DNA of 63,624 nt from Firmicutes bacterium UBA4916 (GCA_002398845.1 DHBY01000046.1:1-63624), one strand, 5' to 3'. Shown: positions 18,701 through 27,455, counted from the first letter of the stretch. Notes: generated by a model not told the origin, from the sequence alone. Program-made: numbers and translations.

Positions 18701-20049
18701 ATGTTTTTAGAGCAGGAACTATCGGGACAATAGCAGAAAAAACCGCATATGGTTTTGTTAAAAAATATTATGAACAAAAAGGGAAAAATCCTCATCCTGC
18801 AGAAATAAATAGGCTTGTTAAAGGATGTACTGGTATTAAACGTACATCGGGGCAGCATCCTGGTGGTGTAATGATAGTACCGAAATATAAGGATATACAT
18901 GACTTTACTCCTATACAATATCCAGCTAATGATAAAAAATCTGGGGTTATAACGACTCATTTTGATTATCATTCTATAAGTGGTAGAATTCTAAAGCTAG
19001 ATATTCTAGGACATGATGTACCAACAATAATCAGAATGTTAGAGGATATTACTGGAGTAAATCCGCAAGATATTCCCTTAGATGATAAGGAAACTATGAA
19101 ACTTTTCACCAGCACCGAACCTTTAAATATAAAAGATAAAGACATAAATATTGAGGTAGGGACTCTAGGTATTCCTGAATTTGGTACTAAGTTTGTAAGA
19201 CAGATGTTGGTGGATACTAAACCTACTACTTTTTCTGAGCTAGTTAGAATTAGTGGATTATCTCACGGTACTGATGTATGGTTAAATAATGCTCAGAATT
19301 TAATAAGAAATAATACAGCTAATTTAAATCAGGTTATATCAACAAGAGATGATATTATGCTCTACTTAATATATTCTGGACTTGATAAGAAAAGGTCTTT
19401 TAAGATAATGGAAAATGTAAGACATGGCAAAGGATTAACAGAAGAAGAAGAAGAGTATATGAGAAGCTTTAATGTGCCAGAATGGTATATAGACTCATGT
19501 AATAAAATTAAATATATGTTTCCTAAAGCCCATGCAGTTGCCTATGTTATGATGTCCTTTAGAATTGCATATTTTAAGGTTCATTACCCTGAAGCTTTTT
19601 ATGCTACATATTTCACAACTAAAGCTCAAGACTTTGATGCAAGTTTAGTACTAAAAGGTAAGGAGACAGTCAATGAGAAGATTAAAGAACTTGAACCATT
19701 ATCCAATGATATGACAGCTAAGGAAAAAAATCTTTTAACCGTATTAGAGGTTGTCCAAGAAATGTACGCTAGAGGATTTAAGTTTGAAAGGGTAGATCTT
19801 TATGAATCGGATAGTGATAAATTTTTGCTAGGTAAAAATGGAATCATACCTCCCTTGAAGAGTTTAGATGGGGTAGGGGAAACAGTAGCCAGAAAAATTG
19901 TAGAGGAACGTGGCATTGCATCATTTTTATCTATAGAAGAGCTAGTTTCAAGAGCTAAAGTTAGTAAACCAGTATTAGAAGCCCTACGAGAACATGGTTG
20001 CCTTTTGGATTTACCTGAAAGCAATCAAATTAGCCTTTTTAATATTTGA
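15775..20049 (+). CDS. polC: DNA polymerase III PolC-type, alpha/epsilon fusion
   Basis: The main replicative polymerase of low-GC Gram-positives, 1424 residues, normal length. Order: N-terminal domain, OB fold (about 215-320), PHP domain (VELHLHTQMSSMDG near residue 328), inserted DEDD proofreading exonuclease (VVFDIETTGLSP near 412, HRAVDDAKAT near 555), second part of PHP, then the polymerase core with the zinc-binding CPKC...CPKCG pair (about 900-925) and the catalytic EPDIDLNFAGEYQ segment (about 947). It ends with SNQISLFNI, a QxSLF-type beta-clamp-binding tail. It follows ispG; proS, present between rseP and polC in Bacillus, is not here. Confidence 0.98.
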   Translation: MKEQKIQFSQLLSKNKISMNLDIDSLFIEKVKVYTENKIIELILSSEDIVKEQQIDEIKKILKGKFENFKILLKIKYNISHNIESFIDEYWDNILFCIEREIPSSSSWVKNLKFELNNNSLIIFTASDITNYALESNQIIDKIKKKIKEELNISLNVYIDNSRISKNGEEIIEKTITEEKKISIETLNNAISNNDKKKNKTVLPSENYSFGKRITEESMKIKDITLNTGLAVTTGEIFELETKDIRGNKKLVTFNITDLTDSIAVKVFLTEKQFDEFEVNVKEGLYVKIEGDIVFDNYSKYLVLMLKSLNILEKEERLDTSEEKRVELHLHTQMSSMDGITSFKKLANRAKKWGHNAIAITDHGVVQGFPEAMKAAKDFGIKVIYGVEGYLVNDSKPILTNYSRGHNYKTYVVFDIETTGLSPINDMITEIGAVKIENGIVISEFSQLINPERPIPKKIVSLTGITDEMVKDKPIINEILSDFEEFIKDSVLVAHNASFDVGFIREQFSKIGKTLDNPVLDTLELTRALFPQLKSHRLNIVAKHLNVSLENHHRAVDDAKATSEIFIKCMELLNNNNINSLTQVNGLKNTKDISKDESFHIIILAKNYKGLKNLYKLISESHLNYFYRKPRIPKSLLSSHREGLIIGSACEAGELYRAILKNKDSNEIKDIVNFYDYLEIQPLANNMHLIRNGMVKGKDELKDINKLIIELGEKFDKIVVATGDVHFLDPEDEIYRRVLMAGQGYQDADLQPPLYFKTTDEMLKEFEYLGKEKAEEVVIRNTNLIANMTEEIIPIPDGTYPPVIEGADKELKEITHNRAKEIYGDPLPDIVGERLEKELNSIIKNGYAVMYIIAQKLVWKSMEDGYLVGSRGSVGSSFVATMSGITEVNPLVPHYVCPKCKFSEFIEDGSIGSGVDLPDKNCPKCGSKLKKDGHDIPFEVFLGFEGDKEPDIDLNFAGEYQPKAHKYTEELFGKGYVFRAGTIGTIAEKTAYGFVKKYYEQKGKNPHPAEINRLVKGCTGIKRTSGQHPGGVMIVPKYKDIHDFTPIQYPANDKKSGVITTHFDYHSISGRILKLDILGHDVPTIIRMLEDITGVNPQDIPLDDKETMKLFTSTEPLNIKDKDINIEVGTLGIPEFGTKFVRQMLVDTKPTTFSELVRISGLSHGTDVWLNNAQNLIRNNTANLNQVISTRDDIMLYLIYSGLDKKRSFKIMENVRHGKGLTEEEEEYMRSFNVPEWYIDSCNKIKYMFPKAHAVAYVMMSFRIAYFKVHYPEAFYATYFTTKAQDFDASLVLKGKETVNEKIKELEPLSNDMTAKEKNLLTVLEVVQEMYARGFKFERVDLYESDSDKFLLGKNGIIPPLKSLDGVGETVARKIVEERGIASFLSIEELVSRAKVSKPVLEALREHGCLLDLPESNQISLFNI

Positions 20050-20073
20050 TTTTTTTTACTTTTATGATATAAT
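20046..20073 (+). promoter_or_regulatory. Promoter of the rimP-nusA-infB operon
   Basis: TTGATT (20046-20051) and TATAAT (20068-20073) are 16 bases apart; the -35 box overlaps the polC stop codon. Start of transcription would be near 20080. Confidence 0.65.
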
Positions 20074-20090
20074 TGTATTGAAAACAAGAA

Positions 20091-20133
20091 GAGGTTAATT
20101 TTGCTTAAGAGAGTGGGCTTACCCCACTCTTAA
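20091..20133 (+). promoter_or_regulatory. rimP leader: ten-codon reading frame overlapping a hairpin
   Basis: GAGG (20091-20094, within AAGAAGAGG) stands 6 bases before TTG at 20101, which opens a 10-codon frame ending with TAA at 20131-20133. The frame covers a hairpin in which AGTGGG pairs with CCCACT and TTAAG with CTTAA. A T-rich stretch follows. This resembles a translated attenuator ahead of rimP; leader RNAs before rimP/nusA are known in several bacteria, but the leader-peptide reading is my inference. The rest of the 167-base gap holds nothing else recognisable. Confidence 0.45.
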
Positions 20134-20216
20134 TTTGTTTGATTGAGTTTTTGATTATAAAGGTATATTTCCTTTGCCATTACAAAAAATAGATTTAAAT
20201 TCATGGAGGTGATATT

Positions 20217-20681
20217 TTGGGTAAAAATAATATTATTAAGGCAATTAAGGAACATTGTGAGCCAGTAATTGAAGAAATTGGGTATGATTTAATTGATTTA
20301 GAATTTGTTAAGGAAAATGGGAGTAATTTTTTAAGATTCTTTATTGGAAAGCCTCAAGGAATATCAATTGATGATTGTCAAAAGGTAAGCGAAATTGTAG
20401 GAGATATTTTAGATGAATTAGACCCAATAGAAGAAAGTTATTATCTAGAAGTTTCATCCCCTGGATTAGATAGGCCCTTAAAAACAGATAAGGATTTGAA
20501 GAGAAATATAGGCAAGGATATAGAAATGAATCTTTATAAGAATATAGATGGAAAGAAAAAATATATTGGAGAATTAGTAGGATTTAACGAAAGTCACATT
20601 AGGATAAAGGAAGAAGCACAGGTAGAAAAGGAAATAGACAGAGATGCTATTTCAAATATTAAATTAGCGGTTAAATTTTAA
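20217..20681 (+). CDS. rimP: Ribosome maturation factor RimP
   Basis: A 154-residue protein needed for 30S maturation. The conserved LEVSSPGLDRPLKT segment is at about residues 81-94, with the N-terminal alpha/beta domain and C-terminal Sm-like barrel of the family. TTG start with GGAGGTGA about 8 bases upstream. First gene of the classic rimP-nusA-rnpM-infB operon. Confidence 0.96.
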   Translation: MGKNNIIKAIKEHCEPVIEEIGYDLIDLEFVKENGSNFLRFFIGKPQGISIDDCQKVSEIVGDILDELDPIEESYYLEVSSPGLDRPLKTDKDLKRNIGKDIEMNLYKNIDGKKKYIGELVGFNESHIRIKEEAQVEKEIDRDAISNIKLAVKF

Positions 20682-20696
20682 GGGAGGGTTTAACTA

Positions 20697-21740
20697 ATGA
20701 ATGTAGAATTTATTGAGGCCCTTGAGGAGATAGAGAAAGAAAAAGGAGTATCTAAAGAGGTCATTTTTGATGCTTTAGAATCGGCACTTATTTCAAGCTA
20801 TAAGAAAAATTTTGGGTCTTCGCAAAATGTAGAAGTTGAAATAGATAAGGTTAATGGAACAGTTAGTGTATATGCAAAGAAAAATGTGGTTGATGAAGTA
20901 GAAGATGATTTGCTGGAAATAAATATAGAAGAAGCAAAAGAGATTGATGATAGATATGAAATAGGAGATATTGTAAATGTAGAAATTACTCCGAAAGATT
21001 TCGGAAGAATTGCAGCACAAACGGCTAAGCAAGTGGTAATACAAAGGATTAAAGATGCAGAAAGAGATGTTATATTTGACGAGTTTATCAACAGAGAAAA
21101 CGAAATCATTACTGGAATGGTTCAAAGAATAAGCAAGAATAATGTATATGTAGATCTAGGAAAAACTGAAGGAGTATTACCTCCTACAGAACAAATAGAA
21201 GGTGAAGTGTATAATCAGGGGGATAGAATAAAATTATTTATTTTAGAAGTCAAGAAGACAACGAAAGGACCACAGATTATTCTTTCTAGATCCCATCCTG
21301 GATTAGTAAAAAGACTATTTGAATTAGAAGTTCCTGAAATACATGGAGGTGTTGTAGATATTTATGCAATTTCAAGGGAAGCTGGTTCAAGAACAAAAAT
21401 TGCTGTTTCTTCAAAGGATCCTAATGTTGATCCTGTCGGCGCGTGTGTTGGGTTTAAGGGAAGTAGAGTAAAGGCAATAGTTGATGAGCTAAATGGTGAA
21501 AAAATTGATATTATAATCTGGAGCAAAAATGTTGAGAAATTTATTGCAAATAGTTTAAGTCCTTCAAAAGTAATAAAGGTTGAAGCCAATGAAAAAGATA
21601 AATCAGCATTAGTAGTAGTGCCAGATTATCAATTATCTTTAGCAATTGGTAAAGAAGGTCAAAACGCAAGATTAGCAGCGAAATTAACAAATTGGAAAAT
21701 AGATATTAAAAGCGAAAGCCAATATAGTGGAGAACTATAG
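20697..21740 (+). CDS. nusA: Transcription termination/antitermination factor NusA
   Basis: A 347-residue NusA: N-terminal RNA polymerase-binding domain (about 1-130), S1 domain (about 135-200, ITGMVQRISKNNVYVDLG), then two KH domains (PVGACVGFKGSRVKAIVDELNGE near 245 and LAIGKEGQNARLAAKLTNW near 315). It ends after KH2 and lacks the acidic repeats of enterobacteria, as usual in Firmicutes. GGGAGGG lies upstream of the ATG. Confidence 0.97.
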   Translation: MNVEFIEALEEIEKEKGVSKEVIFDALESALISSYKKNFGSSQNVEVEIDKVNGTVSVYAKKNVVDEVEDDLLEINIEEAKEIDDRYEIGDIVNVEITPKDFGRIAAQTAKQVVIQRIKDAERDVIFDEFINRENEIITGMVQRISKNNVYVDLGKTEGVLPPTEQIEGEVYNQGDRIKLFILEVKKTTKGPQIILSRSHPGLVKRLFELEVPEIHGGVVDIYAISREAGSRTKIAVSSKDPNVDPVGACVGFKGSRVKAIVDELNGEKIDIIIWSKNVEKFIANSLSPSKVIKVEANEKDKSALVVVPDYQLSLAIGKEGQNARLAAKLTNWKIDIKSESQYSGEL

Positions 21741-21764
21741 CCATTGAAAAGGCGAGGTGATAAA

Positions 21765-22040
21765 TTGAAAAAGAAAAAAATCCCTCTAAGGAAATGTGTA
21801 GCTTGTAATGAAAATAAACCTAAGAAAGAACTGATTCGAATAGTTAAAAATAATGAAAACTTTGTAGATGTAGATTTAACAGGGAAGAAGAACGGGAGAG
21901 GGGCTTATATTTGCTCTAATAAAGAGTGCCTAGATAAGGCTATGAAAAGCAAAAGACTTTCTAGAGCATTAGAAATAGAAATTCCAGAGGAAGTTTATGA
22001 TAAGCTAAGTAATATAATGGATTCTAAAGAAGAATTATAA
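21765..22040 (+). CDS. rnpM: RNase P modulator RnpM (YlxR)
   Basis: A 91-residue YlxR-family protein. It has IPLRKCVACNENKPKKELIR at the N-terminus and the GRGAYIC motif followed by a second Cys pair. In Bacillus, RnpM binds and modulates RNase P. The TTG at 21765 is preferred because GCGAGGTGA lies 5 bases upstream; an in-frame TTG at 21744 precedes that site. In many Firmicutes an L7Ae-like gene (ylxQ) follows; here the 39 bases to infB leave no room for it. Confidence 0.92.
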   Translation: MKKKKIPLRKCVACNENKPKKELIRIVKNNENFVDVDLTGKKNGRGAYICSNKECLDKAMKSKRLSRALEIEIPEEVYDKLSNIMDSKEEL

Positions 22041-22079
22041 TACCAATTATCACCTGTTAATAATATTGGGGGTGTTAGT

Positions 22080-24149
22080 TTGATAAAAATGAGAGTATAT
22101 GAATTAGCTAAGGAACTTAAAATGACTAGCAAAGAACTAATGGAAAAAATGAATGAATTAGGCTTAGCAGTGAATAGCCATATGAGCACCTTAGAAAGTG
22201 ATGAGGCAAATATGATAAGAGAGCTGATTGATGAAGAAAATAATAAAGGAAAAGAGTCAAAAAAAACTAGTAAAGGAAAGGCTAAACCAGCTAAAAATAT
22301 GAAAAAAGAAAAAGAAAACCAAAATAAAACAGAGACCAATGAAGAATTAGATAAGAAATTAGATAAGGAATTAGATAAAGGGCCAGACAAAGAGGTAGAT
22401 GAAAATATTATTGAAATAGAGGACGAAATAATTGTAAAAGATTTTGCTGATAAAGTCGGCGTTAGTCCTGCACAAGTAATTAGTAAGTTAATAAACTTAG
22501 GTGTAATGGCTAATCAAAACCAATCTATTGATTTTGATACGGCCAGCATTATTGGAGAGGAATTTAGTTGTAAAGTTATACAATTTAAACCTATAGATGT
22601 AAAAGATGAGTTCGATTTAGATTATGAGGATGATCCCAAGGACTTAAAACCAAGGCCACCAGTAGTTACCGTTATGGGGCACGTAGATCATGGTAAGACT
22701 TCCCTATTAGATGCTATAAGAAAAACCCATGTAACAAAACAAGAAGCTGGAGGGATAACTCAACATATTGGAGCTTCAATTGCAAATGTAGGAGGAAAAA
22801 AAGTTATCTTTTTAGATACTCCTGGTCACGAAGCTTTTACTTCTATGAGGGCTAGAGGAACTCAGGTTACAGATTTAGCAATATTGGTTGTAGCAGCTGA
22901 TGATGGTGTAATGCCTCAAACCATAGAAGCTATAAATCATGCTAAAGCAGCAAATGTGCCTATTATTGTTGCAATCAATAAGATTGATAAACCTGAAGCT
23001 AATGTAGATAGAATTAGACAAGAACTAGTAGAACAGGGGTTAGTACCAGAGGAATGGGGAGGAGATACTATTAGTGTTCCCGTTTCAGCCCGTAATAAAG
23101 AAGGTATTGATGAATTACTTGAAATGATTTTATTAGTAGCAGAAATGCAAGAATTGAAAGCAAATCCAAATCGTAAGGCAGTGGGTACAGTAATAGAAGC
23201 CCAATTAGATAAAGGAAGAGGACCAGTTCCAACAGTTCTAGTACAAAAAGGCACATTACGAGTTGGAGATATGGTAGTTTGCGGCAGTGCTAGTGGTAGA
23301 ATAAGAGCTATGTTCGATGATAAGGGTAAGAATGTTAAAAAAGCAGGACCTTCTATTCCTGTAATGATTTTAGGATTATCAGAAGTACCTAATGCTGGAG
23401 ATATTATGTATGCAGTTGATGATGAAAAAACTGCAAGAAATTATGCTGAAAGAAAAAGAGAATTGGTCAGGGAAGAACAATTAAAATCAACACAAAAGGT
23501 ATCATTAGATGATTTGTTTGAAAAAATTCAATTAGGAGAAATTAAAGAGCTTAATATAATTATAAAAGCTGATGTAAGGGGAACCATAGACGCTATCAAA
23601 CAATCCCTTGAAAAATTAGAAAATGAAGAAGTTAAAGTAAATATAATTCATGGAGGCGTTGGTGGTATTACAGAAAGCGATGTTATGTTAGCATCTGCAT
23701 CTAATGCCATAATCATTGGATTTAATGTAAGACCCACTTTAAATGCATTAGATATTGCAAAAGAAGAAAAAGTTGATGTAAGAACATACAGAGTAATATA
23801 TGAAGCTATTGAAGATATTGAATCTGCAATAAAGGGTATGTTAGAACCAAAATTTGTAGAGGAAGTTATAGGAAGAGCACAGGTGAGGGCTACATTTAAA
23901 GTTCCTAATGCTGGAACAGTAGCTGGTATATATGTTCAACAAGGTAAAATTGCTAGAAATAGTAAGATAAGACTTCTAAGGGATGATGTAGTAGTATTTG
24001 AAGGTGAAGTATCATCATTAAAAAGGTTTAAAGATGATGTAAAAGAAGTATCGGCTGGTTATGAAGGCGGCTTAGGCCTTGAAAATTATAATGATATTAA
24101 AGATGGGGATGCTTTAGAAGCATATATACTAAAAGAAGTAGAAAGATAA
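22080..24149 (+). CDS. infB: Translation initiation factor IF-2
   Basis: A 689-residue IF-2. An IF2-N module (MRVYELAKELKMTSKELM) is at the N-terminus, then a Lys/Glu/Asp-rich linker with repeated LDKELDK-like units, a second IF2-N module (about 120-165), and the GTPase: G1 GHVDHGKTS (about 201), G3 DTPGHEAF (247), G4 NKID (301). Domains II-IV follow, ending with the fMet-tRNA-binding C2 domain. TTG at 22080 is taken since GGGGGTG ends 5 bases before it and the resulting MIKMRVYE start parallels Bacillus MAKMRVYE; ATG 22089 is the alternative. Confidence 0.97.
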   Translation: MIKMRVYELAKELKMTSKELMEKMNELGLAVNSHMSTLESDEANMIRELIDEENNKGKESKKTSKGKAKPAKNMKKEKENQNKTETNEELDKKLDKELDKGPDKEVDENIIEIEDEIIVKDFADKVGVSPAQVISKLINLGVMANQNQSIDFDTASIIGEEFSCKVIQFKPIDVKDEFDLDYEDDPKDLKPRPPVVTVMGHVDHGKTSLLDAIRKTHVTKQEAGGITQHIGASIANVGGKKVIFLDTPGHEAFTSMRARGTQVTDLAILVVAADDGVMPQTIEAINHAKAANVPIIVAINKIDKPEANVDRIRQELVEQGLVPEEWGGDTISVPVSARNKEGIDELLEMILLVAEMQELKANPNRKAVGTVIEAQLDKGRGPVPTVLVQKGTLRVGDMVVCGSASGRIRAMFDDKGKNVKKAGPSIPVMILGLSEVPNAGDIMYAVDDEKTARNYAERKRELVREEQLKSTQKVSLDDLFEKIQLGEIKELNIIIKADVRGTIDAIKQSLEKLENEEVKVNIIHGGVGGITESDVMLASASNAIIIGFNVRPTLNALDIAKEEKVDVRTYRVIYEAIEDIESAIKGMLEPKFVEEVIGRAQVRATFKVPNAGTVAGIYVQQGKIARNSKIRLLRDDVVVFEGEVSSLKRFKDDVKEVSAGYEGGLGLENYNDIKDGDALEAYILKEVER

Positions 24150-24162
24150 GGGGTGTACCTTT

Positions 24163-24540
24163 ATGAATATTAAAAGAATCAATAGAATATCAGAAGAAGT
24201 TAGAAAAACTGTTTCTGAATTATTAACAAGGGAAATTAAAGATCCAAGAATAGATCCAATGACATCTATCACAAAAGTAGATGTTACTCGGGATTTAAGA
24301 TATGCTAATATATATGTATCTGTACTAGGAGATAAAGAAGTTAAAGAAGATACTTTAAAAGGGTTAGAAAGTGCTAAAGGATTTATTAGAAAAGAAATTG
24401 GAAATAAAATAGATTTGAGATATGTGCCAGAACCAATTTTTCACTTAGATGAAACTATTGAACAGGGATTATATATGTCAAAATTAATAGAAAAGGTTAA
24501 CAAAGAAGATGAAGAAAAAAGAGGGAGTTCAGATGAATAA
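24163..24540 (+). CDS. rbfA: Ribosome-binding factor A
   Basis: A 125-residue KH-fold factor for 30S maturation and cold adaptation. The segments RISEEVRKTVSELL and LDETIEQGLYMSKLIEKV are characteristic; the AKGFIRKEIG helix lies mid-protein. GGGGTG precedes the ATG. Its 3' end overlaps the start of nrnA by 8 bases. Confidence 0.96.
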   Translation: MNIKRINRISEEVRKTVSELLTREIKDPRIDPMTSITKVDVTRDLRYANIYVSVLGDKEVKEDTLKGLESAKGFIRKEIGNKIDLRYVPEPIFHLDETIEQGLYMSKLIEKVNKEDEEKRGSSDE

Positions 24541-25507
24541 ATCTCTAGAGCTTTCAATTGAAGAGGCTATAAATTTAATAAAGGAATCTAAAAAAATATA
24601 TATTGCCTCTCATGTACAACCAGATGGAGATAATATTGGTTCTATTTTAGCTTTAGGTATGGCTATAAAAAAAATAAATAAAAATGTGAAAATCCTAAAG
24701 GTAGATGATGTACCTTCTGACTATCACTTTTTACCTAATTTAGAACTAATTAAAGAATATGATATTGATTCACCCATAGACCTATTTATTTCTCTAGATA
24801 GTAGCGATATGGATAGGTTGGGATTGGGTAAGGAATTTGCTTTAAAAGCAAATAAGATTATAAATATTGACCATCATATAACCAACGATAAATTTGGGGA
24901 TATCAATATTATATCAACTTCATCTGGGGCTACAGGAGAAATAATATATCAATTTATAAGAAAAATGAATGTAGATATAGATAAGTCCATAGCTACATGT
25001 CTATACACTGCAATAAGCACAGATACTGGAAATTTCATGTATAGTAATACTACTTACCTAACCCATATGATTGCAGCAGAATTGTTAAAGACAGGTATAG
25101 ATATTAATGATATAAATATTAATCTATACCAAAGCAGAAGTATGGAAAGAACAAAATTATTTGTCGATTCTTTAAGCAATTTAGAAATATATTTAGATGG
25201 GGAAATAGGAATAGTTTACGTAACTCAAGAAATGCTTGAAACTAATAACGCTAATCTAGAAGACACGGAAGGCATTGTATCTTTTATCCGAGATATTGAT
25301 TCAATTGAAGTAGCTTGCCTTTTAAAGGAAATGGGGAAAGATGAGATTAAGGTTAGTTTAAGGAGCAAGAGAAAGATAGATGTTGCAAAAATATGCAGTA
25401 AATATAATGGCGGGGGTCATGTAAGAGCTGCAGGCTGTACAATTAATGCTACAATTGATGAAGCAAAAAAATTGATTTTGACAGATATAGAAAAGGCTTT
25501 TAGGTGA
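24533..25507 (+). CDS. nrnA: DHH-family oligoribonuclease/pAp phosphatase NrnA
   Basis: A 324-residue DHH/DHHA1 phosphoesterase that degrades nanoRNAs and dephosphorylates pAp. Visible motifs: ASHVQPDGDNIGS (about 25-37), LDSSDMDRLG, NIDHHITN (DHH core) and GGGHVRAAGC in the DHHA1 domain near the C-terminus. The ATG at 24533 follows AGAGGGAG; an upstream in-frame ATG at 24509 lies before that site. Usual place between rbfA and truB. Confidence 0.94.
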   Translation: MNKSLELSIEEAINLIKESKKIYIASHVQPDGDNIGSILALGMAIKKINKNVKILKVDDVPSDYHFLPNLELIKEYDIDSPIDLFISLDSSDMDRLGLGKEFALKANKIINIDHHITNDKFGDINIISTSSGATGEIIYQFIRKMNVDIDKSIATCLYTAISTDTGNFMYSNTTYLTHMIAAELLKTGIDINDININLYQSRSMERTKLFVDSLSNLEIYLDGEIGIVYVTQEMLETNNANLEDTEGIVSFIRDIDSIEVACLLKEMGKDEIKVSLRSKRKIDVAKICSKYNGGGHVRAAGCTINATIDEAKKLILTDIEKAFR

Positions 25508-25511
25508 TTTT

Positions 25512-26405
25512 ATGGATGGAATTATTAATTTATTTAAACCCCTTGGGATGACTTCTCATGACATGGTTAATATAATGAGGAAGGCCCTTGGAATTAAAAA
25601 GATTGGGCATACTGGAACTTTAGATCCTAATGCAGCTGGGGTTCTTCCTTTGTGTATTGGAAAAGGGACTAGGGTTAGCGAATATTTATTAAATGTGGAT
25701 AAAGAATATATTGGAGAATTAAGTTTAGGATTAGCCACAGATACACAAGATAGTGAAGGCAAAATAATCAATCAATCATCAAAAATAGTTACAGAAAAAG
25801 ATATTTATGATTCATTTAATAGGTTTCAAGGTAAAATTAAGCAAATACCTCCGATGTATTCTGCTCTAAAAGTTAATGGGAAAAAACTATATGAACTTGC
25901 TAGAGAAGGTAAAGTAGTTGAAAGAAAACCTAGACCGGTATCTATATATGATTTAAATATTATTAATATAATAGGCAATAGGAAAATTATATTTTATGTA
26001 AAATGTTCAAGAGGAACATACGTAAGAACTTTGTGTAATGATATTGGCGAGTTCTTAGGTACATATGGATATATGTCGTATTTAATTAGAATTGGTGTAG
26101 GAGATTTTAAAATAGAAGATAGCTATAGTGTTGACTATATTAAAAGTTTAGACAAAAATGGATTAGAATCAATTATCTGCCCAATGGATAAAGGGCTAAG
26201 CCATGTTAATTCTATAATAGTTGATGAAAAATATTTTAATAGTTTAACAAATGGTGCCATTGTACCGTTATCAGAAAATAGCTCTAAAGTACATGAGAAA
26301 AATTTACCTTTTAAAGTATATTGTAATAATCAGTTTATTGGCTTAGGGAAGATTATAAAAAAGAACAATATATCTTATGTGAAGATGGATAAAGTTCTTA
26401 TATAA
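25512..26405 (+). CDS. truB: tRNA pseudouridine(55) synthase TruB
   Basis: A 297-residue enzyme making pseudouridine 55 in the T-loop of tRNA. The catalytic Asp is in HTGTLDPNAAG (about residue 38). YSALKVNGKKLYELAREG and the CSRGTYVRTLCNDIG segment are also diagnostic. It starts 4 bases after nrnA, with TTAGGTGA as ribosome site. Confidence 0.97.
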   Translation: MDGIINLFKPLGMTSHDMVNIMRKALGIKKIGHTGTLDPNAAGVLPLCIGKGTRVSEYLLNVDKEYIGELSLGLATDTQDSEGKIINQSSKIVTEKDIYDSFNRFQGKIKQIPPMYSALKVNGKKLYELAREGKVVERKPRPVSIYDLNIINIIGNRKIIFYVKCSRGTYVRTLCNDIGEFLGTYGYMSYLIRIGVGDFKIEDSYSVDYIKSLDKNGLESIICPMDKGLSHVNSIIVDEKYFNSLTNGAIVPLSENSSKVHEKNLPFKVYCNNQFIGLGKIIKKNNISYVKMDKVLI

Positions 26406-26415
26406 GGTGATAAAT

Positions 26416-27339
26416 ATGGAAGTCATAGATTTAAGCAATTATGAAGAAAAAAATAACCAAACTGCTGTGGCTTTAGGAAATTTTGATGGCATTCACATAG
26501 GTCATAAATATTTGATAGAGGATATGCTCAAAAAAGCTAAGGCTAGAAATTTAAAATCTTCAGTTTTATTATTTAGGAATCATACTAAAACCATATTAAA
26601 TAAAGATAGTAGTACTAATTTAGGTATTATTACTTCTAATGATCAAAAGTTAGAGATTCTTAATAAATTAGGTGTTGAAACTATTTATACCATGAATTTT
26701 GATAGAAACACAATGAAACTATCTGGAAAAGAGTTTGTTGAAAATATTATTATAAATAAGCTAAATGCCAAACTTGTTACAGTGGGGTTTGATTATAGAT
26801 TTGGATATAAAGCATTGGGAGATAGTAAATACTTAAAAAAACTTGGATTAGAAAAAGGCTTTGAAACTAATATTATTAATCCCATTTATGTTGAAGAAGA
26901 AATTGTAAGTAGTACAGCAATTCGTAATCTAATTAAGATAGGTGATATAAAAAAAGCAAACCATTTTCTTGGACGTCCCTATGCTCTTAGAGGTAAGGTA
27001 ACCTCAGGAGAAAATAGGGGAAACAAAATGGGGTATCCAACAGCAAATCTTAAATTAGACCATGATTATGTAATACCTAAAACTGGAGTATATGAAACTA
27101 CTACTTTATTAGGAAATAAAGAGTTCTTAAGCTTAACAAATATAGGGTATAACCCAACCTTCAATGAGAATGTATTGAAAATAGAAAATCATATTTTGAA
27201 CTTTAGTGGTGAAATTTATGGCCGACCTATTGAGGTTAAACTTATTGATTTTATGAGGAATGATATTAAATTTAAAACTGTTAAGGGATTGATAAAACAA
27301 ATAAATAAGGATATAGAATATATAAAAAATCGCCAATAA
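26416..27339 (+). CDS. ribF: Bifunctional riboflavin kinase/FAD synthetase
   Basis: A 307-residue RibF. The N-terminal FMN adenylyltransferase has GNFDGIHIGHKYLI (about 21-34) and the SSTAIRNLIKIGD segment near residue 175. The C-terminal flavokinase has NRGNKMGYPTANLKLD (about 198-213). ATG 26416 follows AAGGTGAT; an in-frame GTG at 26407 overlaps that site. No FMN riboswitch precedes it, as the gap to truB is only 10 bases, so it is expressed as an operon member. Confidence 0.95.
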   Translation: MEVIDLSNYEEKNNQTAVALGNFDGIHIGHKYLIEDMLKKAKARNLKSSVLLFRNHTKTILNKDSSTNLGIITSNDQKLEILNKLGVETIYTMNFDRNTMKLSGKEFVENIIINKLNAKLVTVGFDYRFGYKALGDSKYLKKLGLEKGFETNIINPIYVEEEIVSSTAIRNLIKIGDIKKANHFLGRPYALRGKVTSGENRGNKMGYPTANLKLDHDYVIPKTGVYETTTLLGNKEFLSLTNIGYNPTFNENVLKIENHILNFSGEIYGRPIEVKLIDFMRNDIKFKTVKGLIKQINKDIEYIKNRQ

Positions 27340-27341
27340 TA

Positions 27342-27370
27342 TTTACAATTCAATAGATATATGATAAGAT
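27342..27370 (+). promoter_or_regulatory. Promoter of rpsO
   Basis: TTTACA (27342-27347) and TAAGAT (27365-27370) are 17 bases apart, just after ribF, giving a leader of about 85 bases. Confidence 0.55.
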
Positions 27371-27379
27371 TTATTTAAT

Positions 27380-27455
27380 AAAGATGTGCCTTTGGCTATG
27401 TTTATCGTTTCCTCGGCGTTTTACTTAGCTAATGGTGAATAAAAATAGAGGAGGT
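27380..27455 (+). promoter_or_regulatory. Possible structured leader of rpsO (S15)
   Basis: The leader contains the small hairpin GCC-TTT-GGC and a second stem in which TTTAC pairs with GTGAA around TTAGCTAATG, just before the AGAGGAGG ribosome site. S15 represses its own mRNA through leader structure in several bacteria; the fold here is only a by-eye proposal. Confidence 0.35.

Noticed and set aside
22340..22400. Repeated LDKELDK-like units in infB as a mobile or tandem repeat
   Set aside because: The flexible linker of IF-2 is commonly low-complexity and charged; the frame and flanking domains are intact.
26406..26415. FMN riboswitch before ribF
   Set aside because: Only 10 bases separate truB and ribF, and no flavin aptamer sequence is present.
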